Assembly: GCA_019188255.1 (NCBI GenBank)
Contig: JAETXT010000008.1
Location: 2,480,001 to 2,544,000, forward strand
Direction: 5' to 3'
From: Verticillium longisporum
Taxonomy: Eukaryota; Ascomycota; Sordariomycetes; Glomerellales; Plectosphaerellaceae
Length of the DNA stretch: 64,000 bases
Part shown: one piece after another, positions 54,912 to 64,000 of the stretch
Position numbering within the stretch: position 1 is the stretch's first letter
Layout of the letters: every line of letters starts with the position of its first letter
The notes under the pieces: model-generated
The model's database searches: none
Told to the model about the DNA's origin: nothing
Seen by the model: the letters and a program-made list of their open reading frames with translations, nothing else
Position numbers and translations under genes: made by a program

Positions 54912-57900
54912 ATGGCGGGCACGCGCAGCAACGCAACCGACGTGCGCGATTCCATCGAGGCCAAGCTTGACAAGGACAAGGACAAGACCAACGGCCACGA
55001 CATGGACCTCGACACCCCTGACAATACTGCAGACGACGTCGAGATGAAGGATCAGCACGACGAAGAAGACGCCGACGGGGAGGCTGACGCTGAGGCCGAC
55101 GCCGACGGCGAGGATGATACTTCTCAGCAAGATGTTGATGAGCCTGGAGACCTGCTGTCTGTCCTCGGCACGCTTGAGTCCGAGCTGAGCAGATATGAGG
55201 AAGAGTGAGTTCTCTCTCTCGAGCCCAAGAACATCGAAGACAGACACGCGCGTGCTGACTGACTGGCCCCTTCCAGCGGAGAGGAACTTGCCGCGCCCTT
55301 CCAGCGCATCCCTAACAAGCGATCGCTGCCCGACTATTTCCAGATCATTGAAGAGCCCACGGCATTCAGCAGCATCAGGGTATGAAAAAAAAAACCCCGA
55401 TCCATACCTTCCGAGCTGCGATCCCCAATTGCTAAACCATCATGTAGAAAAAGGTCCAGAAGAAGGAGTACACCAGCGCCAGCGAATTCGTGCGAGACCT
55501 GGCTCTCATCTGCCACAACGCGCAGGTTTATAACCTTCCGAGCGCCCCAATCTTTCATGCTGCTGTCAGACTGCGCGAGGTTGCCAAGGAGAAGCTGCAG
55601 AAGCTCGTGACAGCCGGCGTCTTGACCGCTGCCGAGGTCGAATTTCCTTTCCTGGGCGAGTTGCCTCCTGCAGAGGAAGCCTCCGAGAACGCTGGCGCAG
55701 AGGACGAAGAGGATGAAGAAGAAGAAGAGGAAGAGGATGATGACGACTCCGACGATGACGACACTGGTCGTGGTCGCAAGACTCGGAAGATCGGACGCCG
55801 CCCAGACGCAAGCCGGGAGGAAGAAGACCACAAGAAGAGAGGCCGCCCGCCCAAGGTGCTCACACCTGCTGAGGTCCGGATAGATTCCGTCCTCAAGGGG
55901 TTGCGCAAATTCAAGGACGAGTCCGGCGAGCTGCGCATCCTACCCTTTGAGAAGCTGCCTGACAAGCAGGAACTGCCGGAGTACTATGACGCCATTCAGA
56001 AGCCCATTGCCCTCGACATGATCCGCCAGAAGTTCAAGCGCAAGAAATATGCCACTGTCGACGACCTCATCCAGGACCTGGACCTCATGTTTGAGAACGC
56101 CAAGCTCTTCAACGAAGACGACAGTGATATTCACCAGACCGCCATTGACCTCCAGAGGGAAGCGCGTTCGCTGGCACAGCAGGAGAAAGCCAAACCTGAT
56201 AGCCTTTGTCGAGCTGACGACGGCAGGTTGCCGTTGGCCGAAGTACAGCACAACGGTGAGACCTGGAGAGTTGGTAAGTGACCAGTCTGATCCAAGGCAT
56301 GAAGAAGAAAAGAGGAAACCTAATGACTGTGCAGGCGACTGGGTCCACATCAACAACACAAATGACTTGACCAAGCCCATCGTTGCTCAGATCTTCCGGC
56401 TCTGGCAAGACCCCAAGGGCCAGCGCTGGATCAACGCCTGCTGGTACTACCGCCCCGAGCAGACCGTGCACCACGAGGACAAGCACTTCTATGAGCACGA
56501 GGTCGCCAAGTCGACGCAGTACCGCGACCATGCCATCGAGGAGGTCATTGATCGGTGCTTTGTCATGTTCGTGACGCGTTTCTTCAAGGGACGCCCCCGT
56601 GGGCTGCCTGCCGATAAGAGCGTGTATGTCTGCGAGTCGAGGTACAACGAGGAGAAGTGCCGATTTGCCCGGATCAAGACATGGTCGAGCTGTGTGCCAG
56701 ACGAAGTCCGGGAGAAGGACTACGTCTCTGATCCGTTCCCTCAACCCCTGCGGATGAAGAAGTTCCCCAGCCCTATCAAGCACCTCATCAGGCAGAATGC
56801 GAAGCCGACCGATCCGCTGCCGAAGCCGACTTGGGGCTACAAGAACATGCCGCCTGTTATTGGTGCTGTCCATCGTCGACCTAGAGAGTCCAACGTAAGT
56901 AAATCTCTTCCCTTACCGTATTGTTCAGGATGTGATAGAAGCTACCCTTGGGTCGTGTTTTTGTTGGAATCGATAGCGTTTGCGTCGAGCAGAGTTTTCT
57001 TCTTTGCCAGCAGCTTCCCGTTTACCTGAGTTCTTCTGTTGTTCTCCGCTTGATTCCGGGCCAGTCTGTAGCCGCACGCCGCTCCGCCTCTCTACTTGCC
57101 AGTCGGCGGTTGAGGTTATCCTGGCGATGGACAGGCGACGACAGCCGACACTCCGGATACCAGATCCAGGCAACGGCACAGTTTTCATTTCTACTTATTT
57201 CCTGCTTCTTCCCACAGGCCCTCTTTTCTACTTCTCTTCTTCACCTGCTTCCCTTCTTGTTTTCGAGTTGGTGGTGTTCTCATCTTACACAACTTGCACA
57301 ACCCTCACGTCACACACACGGGAGGCGACTGTACTTCACTTTCACAGCCTGAAATTCTGCTTTGGGAGCACTTTGCTGAGACTCTTACAGGAATCACCTC
57401 CACCGCAGCCTACACCTCCGCCCCAGCCTGGTCAGCCAATTCTGTCAAACACAGGACGGAGACCTTCCTCGTTCCGCGGTTCCCAGCCACCAGCGTCGCC
57501 CTTCCACATGGCCCCCCCTGGCGCCTCGCCATCTCCGGCGCCTCTGGTTCCCCAGTACCACGGACAGCAGCAGCCGCAGCCCCAACAGCCGCAGCCTCAG
57601 CAGCATCAATACACTTCTGCGTCTCCTGTTGCTCATCACCAGAGTCCCCATCAACCTGCTCCGCACTACCCCCAGGGCCAGCAGCAGCAGCAGCAGAGCC
57701 CCTACCTCAACTACCGACAGCCGCAGCAGCAGCCTGGCCAGAACACTGGCCAGATGTATCCGCAGCAGCAGCATAACATGCCGCAAGCTCCGATGCATCG
57801 CCCACAAGGATCTAACATGGCAGCCGACCAGTACCAGAATAGCTTTCAGGGTAACTTCCAGGGCCCGCAGTACAATCAACGCCAAGGCCAGCATCCACCT

Positions 57901-58752
57901 GCGTACCCACACTCGCCCGCGACCCACATTCAACAGGGACAACTCAATGCGCAGCCCCAGGCTCATGCTCAGGTTCCTCAGATGCAGCCATCGCACATGG
58001 CCAATTCAGGCTTTGCTGACCACCGCATGCCCATGGGCACCAACCGAAACACCATGGCCCCCACTGCTGGTATCCAGATGCAGCCTTACGTCCCTGCGCA
58101 GCAACAGCAGCAACAGCACCTGCCGCCTCAGCAGCAGCAGCAAACTTCGTACAATGCCCCGCCCCCCACGGAAGTTTTCACCCTCCCGGATGAGCTCAAC
58201 GACCAGATCCCCGAGGAGATCCGCCTCATGTACAACAACGACAATGGCAAGGTGCTCTGGTTCACGACCCCGCCCGTCGTGACCGAGACTCCCGGCCTTG
58301 CTCCCGAAAGTGCTGGCCTCGGTCACAGCGCCCGCTTCCTTGCCGATCATAAGGAGTTCCTTGCTGAGCGCGCCCGCAAACGCAAAGAGCGGGATGACAA
58401 GCTCGCTGCAGAGGAAGAACAGAAGCGTCAGCGCAAAGAGCGCAATGAAAGAGAACGCGCCGCCATGACCCCCAGGGAGCGGGAGATTGAGGATCTCGCC
58501 AGCGCGAAGTGGCGTCAAGTGCGCGACCGCAAGGAGGCCGAGAGACAGCAGCTCCTGTTCCAGATCAACCTTCAAACGTGCGAAGATTGGCTCGATGCGA
58601 CGAATGAGGCCTACAAAGTCCTTAACGAGGAATTTCAGATGGGTCCGTTCTACCGAAAGCGTCAAATGGAGGAGAAGGAGGCCGCGCGCAAGAAACGCAT
58701 CGCCGAAGACGAGGCTCAGCGCAAGGCCGCCGCCGAGGATCGCAGCGGCTGA
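54912..58752 (+). CDS. RSC1: RSC chromatin-remodelling complex subunit Rsc1/Rsc2
   Basis: Exons 54912-55204, 55277-55379, 55448-56273, 56335-56894 and 57391-58752; 1,047 residues. The N-terminus is acidic. Bromodomain 1 spans about residues 90-200 (RSLPDYFQIIEEPTAF; ICHNAQVYN with the acetyl-lysine-binding Asn), followed by an acidic tract and an AT-hook (KKRGRPPK, about 261). Bromodomain 2 spans about 275-385 (LPEYYDAIQKPIALDMI; FENAKLFNEDDS). A BAH domain (about 408-535) follows (GDWVHINN, WINACWYYRPEQTVH, FVMFVTRFFKGRP). The C-terminal 450 residues are Gln/Pro-rich, then a charged coiled coil. Rsc1/Rsc2 target the RSC remodeller to acetylated chromatin. Intron 4 (56895-57390) is 496 nt, far longer than the others. 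Confidence 0.92.
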
Positions 58753-60626
58753 GCTTGCTTTTTCTTTTTAACGGATCAAAACGGCAATGAGCAGGGGATT
58801 GATTTTCGCAATAGCATGAACTTTGGAGAAAGGCAGGACCTGCAGCCTTTCGATGTAGCAAGTTTTCAGCTTCAGGCGTTGAGGGCAGTGGTAGGAGGTT
58901 CACGTTACCTCTGGATTTCTTGCTTTGGTCTCAGGCTTTGGCTCCAGGCGTTTGGTACATGAGGTGCCACGAGATTGCCCCTCAAGAAGAACTTCTTCTT
59001 GAACCTGCAAGGTTTCGTTCATGTGGACGAACCTGGGGCATCTTGGGGAAAGGGCACGGGTTGCATCGAACCGAATGGTTCGAGTCTTTGTACAATACCG
59101 CGATCAAATCACTAAGAGCATCTGCCCGCTGTGCTTCTTTTGTTCCGCTGATGTGATTCGACTGCACCTTGTCTTCTGTTTCCCCTCGTGACGCCCGCGG
59201 CAGGTCTGAAAATATCTGGTCTGCAGTGAATATGTAGATGTGTGGATTGAAGGGAATACTGCGCGTGCATCATGGTCCCAGGGTCATGCTCACGCGGCAA
59301 GGCAAGGTACAGTAAAGGCATTGGGGGGGGTCATTCGGGCTGACGCCTCTCAGGCAGAGGCTACTGAGCCATGCTCTAGGAGCTCCAAGACCTGATGCGC
59401 CGGCTGGCAGGCGCTTCGACGCTCCGTCCTCAGACAGCAACGGTAGCAGAGGAATGGAAGCACAAAGGCAGCACCACAGATCAGGCTAGGCCAATGGCCA
59501 GGGTCCATCCAAGTGGGTCAGGTCTTCTGTGACTCCTCTGGTCCCTGACCTCACGACTTGGACACGGGCCACCCGAGTCGCCCCCCAGATCTCACTCCGA
59601 CCTCATGTCAAGCAATGTCCTCACCACCTTCGCCTCGGCCACCTCGACCTGCACCCATCCTTCACTTTGGTCTTCTCCATTTTTGTTCGTCTGTACGCAT
59701 TTCCCCCTTCACTGCGTCGTTGCATCCAGAGCCTTTCTTGATTTGCTACAAATATTGTCTGTCCAAGGCTTCACTCTCCGCTCCATTCGAGTTCTGTGTC
59801 GCATAGTATTGTGCCGCCTAGTGTACGTACCTCTTTGCTTTGCCACCATACCTCTCTCTCCCTCATCATTTGCCTACCACCGCACCCTTCAACGTTTGTG
59901 AGAAGCAAGCCGTTCCAAACCCCATACATAGCACTGTTGTAAAAGTGACTTTTGTAGCTCAGAAACCCTTGTCATCTATCTGTTGGATTCGGCAATAGCG
60001 CGCTCTTTCCCTCCTTGTGTACTCTATTCAGTCACACGAGGCAACCATATACTTTGTTGGCTTCAGTCAACTGGGGAAACTGCCTGGATCCTCTTCCCTT
60101 ACCCAACCCTTTCCTGACCCACGACTTCACACTGTTGCCTACCGTCGTCGTGAACACTCATCCCTTGCCGCAAAGCCGCTACTCTCGTTGCCGACGCAAT
60201 CCTCTTCTCTGGTATGCCTACCCCCTTGCCCCGATCCCTAATGACAAGGGCTGCACTCTCTTACGTCCCCTGGCCTCTATAAAGTTATATGGCTAGCCAG
60301 GTTGCGAAGATTGTGTAAACGCTATGGCGTTTAGACTCTGCCCATCTACTTGTCCTGTTTAAACATTTTTACACAGCTTGGCTAGCCATCCTAACCTGCC
60401 TGGTCTTTCCTCTTGTTTCAATCCACTCGGAATCATGTGGCGGTGCACCCAGCTTACACATTTCCTTACAGCCAAGAGCCATCGTTTACTCACACGGAAG
60501 GCGTTTCCGTGTCACGAAAAGCCGGTCGCCGTTCTTCATATGGCTCCTGCCTGTTGCAACACTCCTCTTATCATCCCCACTTCCCCTTGATCACACCCTA
60601 TCAAGATTGGCAGCAAAATACCTTCG
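58753..60626. other. Intergenic; RSC1 3' flank and long leader of the NYN gene
   Basis: About 1.9 kb. The right half is C/T-rich with a possible short intron at 60316-60376 (GTAAACG...TTTTTACACAG) and an open frame (60413-60676) that overlaps the NYN start in another phase, so further 5' exons are possible. A G8 run lies near 59323. No tRNA found. Confidence 0.5.
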
Positions 60627-61958
60627 ATGCTGCCTGCTTCAACGCCCGCTGCGCGCATGGTCGCCGGCCAGCGTAAACGCGCCCTGAGCCCCGGTCGCCG
60701 CAGGCTGTACAAGAACCATAACCCTAACCGCCTCGGCGACTTCAAGGAGGTCTGGGCTTACATTGGCGTGCACGAAGACCCTACAACCGACTGGGATTCA
60801 GGTCCCGACCACAGCCATTTGCTCCCTGACCAGCCTGCCCTCGGAGACCGCCTTGCCAACCTCCTCGTATCGACAGATGCATCTGAAAATCAGACGCTGG
60901 CCCATCATGCCCTATCCATGGCTGACGGCGACCACCGCGAAGAACCCGTCGAGGTCGAGACTTCGGTCAGCAATGACGGCGAAAACCCACATGTCTTCTC
61001 CCCCGAACTGAACCCCTCGAGCTCCCCTGAGCTTGAGATTCCGGCCTCGCCCACTTTGGGCATGCCTAGTTCCGTTGTGGCCGCCAAGTTTACGCACCAT
61101 GGCTCCCACGTTTGTCACCAAAGCTTCGCTCTCTCAAGCATATACAAATCCACCGTCGAGGCGCGCGCCGCTGCCTTTGCTCGGCGCATGAATGGCCCTG
61201 TCGCTGCGCCACCCAAGAAGGAAAAGACGACGTTCGACGACTTGCGGCGCCTCGTTCTGGCGGACTTCAAGTCTCATGACGCGGACAGCATGACCGACTT
61301 TCCTGCTCAGTACGCCAACGGTATTTACGTCTACATTGACTGGTCCAACATTATGATTGGTTGCCAGGAGGAGCTCAAGCGTGGCTACGGCCTTCCTCCC
61401 ACTTCACGCCGTGCTGATGTCCTCGATTTCGCCCGCATCAAGCTCATACTCGAGCGCGACCGCGGCATCAAGAGCCGTGTCCTCGCTGGCAGTCGCTCCG
61501 CCAAGCCCGGCCAGAAGGAGCTCAAGACACTGGACGCCTTTGTTGAGCACGGCTATGACGCGAACATTCTTGAGCGTGTCTACCGTCCCAACGAACAGGC
61601 GCAAGCTCGACCTGGCTACGGCCTTCTCCTCGAGACGAGCCCGCGCAAGATGCAGGAGCAGGGCGTCGATGAAATCTTGCAGATGAAAATCTCCGACGAT
61701 ATCATTGATGGCGTCATCGCTGGCACGCCTGGCGTCGTTGTGCTCGCCACAGGTGACGGCAACGAGGCCCAATTCTCCAAAGGCTTCTTCGCAAAGGTTG
61801 AGCAAGCCCTCAAGTCGGGTTGGATCGTCGAGCTGTACGCGTTCAAGAAGAACACGTCCGCCACTTTCCGTGACCGCCACTTTCAGGCCCAGTGGGGTCA
61901 CCGCTTCTCACTGCACTTTCTCGACAAGTTTGCCGAGGCTCTTGTTGACGAGTCGTAG
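60627..61958 (+). CDS. NYN-domain protein (PIN-like putative RNase)
   Basis: An intronless frame of 443 residues from the ATG at 60627; a second in-frame ATG is at 60657. The N-terminal half is basic then Ser/Pro/Glu-rich (RALSPGRRRLYKNH, GDFKEVWAYIG). From about residue 225 the NYN/PIN-like fold is evident: GIYVYIDWSNIMIG (first catalytic Asp with Asn), a Gly-rich middle, and VVVLATGDGNEAQFSKGFF (second acidic site), then WIVELYAFKKNTS and FSLHFLDKFAE. Such proteins are metal-dependent RNases or RNA-binding relatives; here the substrate is unknown. After the TAG at 61956 the same frame stays open 129 codons with GC-rich third positions (see next entry). Confidence 0.82.
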   Translation: MLPASTPAARMVAGQRKRALSPGRRRLYKNHNPNRLGDFKEVWAYIGVHEDPTTDWDSGPDHSHLLPDQPALGDRLANLLVSTDASENQTLAHHALSMADGDHREEPVEVETSVSNDGENPHVFSPELNPSSSPELEIPASPTLGMPSSVVAAKFTHHGSHVCHQSFALSSIYKSTVEARAAAFARRMNGPVAAPPKKEKTTFDDLRRLVLADFKSHDADSMTDFPAQYANGIYVYIDWSNIMIGCQEELKRGYGLPPTSRRADVLDFARIKLILERDRGIKSRVLAGSRSAKPGQKELKTLDAFVEHGYDANILERVYRPNEQAQARPGYGLLLETSPRKMQEQGVDEILQMKISDDIIDGVIAGTPGVVVLATGDGNEAQFSKGFFAKVEQALKSGWIVELYAFKKNTSATFRDRHFQAQWGHRFSLHFLDKFAEALVDES

Positions 61959-62348
61959 CAGACTGCTCAACAGGTTCCCCGGTCAGCACACGCTTACCGT
62001 AGCGTTCGTGCGGCCCACGTCCAGAACGCGTGCCACCCGGTCTACGGCGAACTTCCACAGGAGGACGGCATCACCGCCAGTCTCGGTGAAAACCCTGACA
62101 GACTGCCTACAGCCAAGCTGAGACGCATAGTCAACCGGTACTACGGCATGTACCAGCAGTATCAACTCCAGCATGACATGGCCGTCAAGCGAGGAGATGC
62201 TACGGCGGCTAACTTTCTCCACGGCTGTATTGTTATCAGTCATGGCAACTGGGTCAAACTTGACAAGCTCTTCGATCAGTCCAAGAACAATGACCTGAGG
62301 GGCTCAGCACTGGGAGTTCAGCATGGACGAAAGTCCTGCCTGACCTAA
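61959..62348 (+). other. In-frame coding-like extension after the NYN stop codon
   Basis: In the same phase as the NYN gene, 129 sense codons (starting Gln-Thr-Ala after TAG, ending SCLT) precede a TAA at 62346. It has coding-type third-position GC bias and a plausible peptide (VNRYYGMYQQYQLQHDMA, GCIVISHGNWVKLDKLF). There is no ATG near its start, so it is not an obvious separate gene. The context after the stop is TAG-CAG-ACT; readthrough, a consensus error at the stop, or decay are all possible. Confidence 0.55.
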
Positions 62349-64000
62349 ATAGTGTCGAGTCACCGTCACCAGATGTGCTCCAACCTTCTGCGAACAGAGG
62401 CGCTGCCCCTCGGCCATTGTTCCGACCCTACAGCAGCACCGCCTGGACGATCCCATGCATGATAGTATGGGTATCATGTTCCTCGTCTACTGCCTGGATA
62501 GGCCTTGCAGATCCTTCTTCTCACCTGCCTGGGCGAGGTAGGTTGAGGGATCATCCACAACTCACAATACATCACATTGACCGGCCGTGGTCGTTGCTTT
62601 CGACTAGGCCGCTCTTCTTTTCTTTTTCCATCAAAGTTCACCAGTTAACGCTTGGCAACGATGCCGGGCTTGCGTTCCGAGTAGTATACTGCATGCGCCA
62701 AGGACCGTTGGCAGATTGTTTCTTTCGACTTTCTTTCCTTTTGGCGTGCAGTATGTCCTCGGCAACGCCCCTTTCCTTTCTGCTATTTGAATTTCTGCAT
62801 GCACACGACACGGCGTTTTGTTTCACGAATGACGAAGAAGAGTGCGCGACGCAGACAAGACGGCAGGACACGAGGCCATGACGAGGCTGAACAAAATCAG
62901 ACATCACATTGCAAGGAGGAACGACATTTTGTACGCGAAACATGTGGTTCGCCATGTCCTTGCAAAGACGCAAAGCTTTGCGCTCCTCCCGCATCTCCTT
63001 GTTTCTTGCCGCAATTGTCTTGCGTCTTGAAGCGCACCGGCTCACAGCACGATTCGGTTTCTGTGCAGAGCATGGCTAGCACGTGTTTGAGCGACCCAGA
63101 GCAGCAATGGTTGCTCCGGAAAAGGTCCGCACGTTTGGTTTAGACGGTTTGGTCAGGAACATGGGGGAGGGGGGGACTGTGCATGATAGGATTGTTGATC
63201 CCGCCCCCGCCCCCGCCCCCTTTCCCCTCGATGGTTTGTTTTATCTTTCTGGCGTGTACCACGGCGTTGGATGGAGGAGCCGAGCACAAGCTCGACGGTT
63301 CTCAGGATGAGATTGGGTCCGGCACGGCGTCAGGGTTGCCTAGAGACGGGACGTTTTACGGAGAACGAGGAGAAAGAAAGGTAGAAAAACGACATCACAA
63401 ACTCCAAACTCGGCGGTTATGAAGCGGCCCGCCATCCGGTTCGTGACAAGCACCGGGACGGCGCCCGAGAAATTGACCCATCAGAGACCACGAAGTCTGA
63501 TCAATGCCATGATACTGTGATCGTCAAACGAATCGAGGCACCAGGAAAGAGTGAAATTGTCCATCTCTTGCTTCTCAGTGGACGATACGCCACAACCACC
63601 TCTCCGCCCCCTCTTCTCCCCTGGACTTGGTGTTTGCGCAGCAATCAGTATTACCCTTCCAAGATGGTCAGTCTGATTACCTTCCTCTTGATCCCCATGT
63701 TAAGGCAAAGAGGGCACGCGGGTCCTTCCTTGCCTACAAGGCGGACCAGACTATCTCCTCAGAGTGTGATCAATTCCATCTAAGCACTGCGTTTGCCAAG
63801 GGATTATGGGTAGATAGCACCACTGAAGGAAGCACAATGGATAACTTTCTTATCCGATAGTCGACAGTCGCAATCGTCGTTTTCTTCTTCTTCTTGTATG
63901 CAGGAAAGAAGGATGCCACGCAGTCATTCCAGACACACCAGCAATGCGATGATCAAAGTCATGGATGGGATTGAAAATCGTGTATCTCGTAATACGAACT
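62349..64000. other. Intergenic right end
   Basis: 1.65 kb without a recognised gene. Contains adjacent G-runs (63163-63175) and a C-rich tract (63200-63227) that could pair. Open frames are low complexity. Confidence 0.5.

Noticed and set aside
59077..59086. GGTTCGAGTC, resembling a tRNA T-loop
   Set aside because: No acceptor stem, anticodon arm or D-arm can be built around it.
1..64000. RIP (repeat-induced point mutation) as the cause of the stops
   Set aside because: Lesions are mainly one-base deficits in runs, and the three stops do not share the CpA-to-TpA pattern; the region is not repetitive or AT-enriched.

Overview
The window is nuclear DNA from a filamentous ascomycete (Pezizomycotina, most likely Sordariomycetes, perhaps Hypocreales). 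Genes are GC-rich in coding sequence and on both strands, with many short GT-AG introns (about 50-80 nt, CTAAC/CTGAC-type branch sites). The gene set is typical of these fungi: RTA1 and Zn2Cys6 families, Inp1, SKT5/Chs4, and a secreted Ser/Thr/Pro/Gly-rich surface protein. I found no bacterial, viral or intact transposon sequence, no rRNA and no convincing tRNA. The placement is inferred from family content, not from a search.

Layout. 0-9 kb: the start of a Zn2Cys6 regulator running off the left edge, an RRT8/LDS-like membrane protein, and a 1.39-kilo-residue repetitive secreted protein. 9.7-13.6 kb: an MFS monocarboxylate-type transporter and a secreted M28 leucine aminopeptidase (Lap2 type). 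14.4-17.6 kb: the chitin synthase III activator SKT5/Chs4 with a C-terminal CaaX box. 20-31 kb: housekeeping and secretory-pathway genes (proteasome subunit Rpn12, COPI alpha subunit, ER UDP-glucose:glycoprotein glucosyltransferase). 31.5-38 kb: RAD54, a small membrane protein, a mitochondrial carrier and a thioredoxin-reductase-like flavoprotein. 38-48 kb: a Gln-rich protein of unknown function, an RTA1 protein, and the peroxisome-inheritance protein Inp1. 48-64 kb: a UsgS-like membrane protein, formamidase, deubiquitinase Otu1, the RSC remodeller subunit Rsc1/Rsc2 (two bromodomains, AT-hook, BAH), and a NYN-domain putative RNase. I see no operon-like or metabolic cluster logic; neighbours mostly share promoters (divergent pairs) or terminators (convergent pairs).

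The most notable signal is a set of single-base lesions in otherwise well-preserved genes. Apparent one-base deficits, mostly in or beside G/C runs, break the frames of the regulator, chs4 (several), rpn12 and otu1, and probably the Gln-rich gene. In-frame stops interrupt coding sequence in alpha-COP (TAA), the surface protein (TGA) and, in continuous frame, after the NYN gene (TAG). Because rpn12 and alpha-COP are normally essential, consensus errors are the leading explanation, but a redundant decaying copy or true readthrough (NYN gene) should be tested. Other points of interest are a CaaX box encoded by a 12-nt last exon, a recurrent TACCTAGGTA palindrome in intergenic DNA, a CCGGAGAC motif cluster before the thioredoxin-reductase-like gene, and paired TTGGGATCCCCAA elements before the UsgS-like gene.
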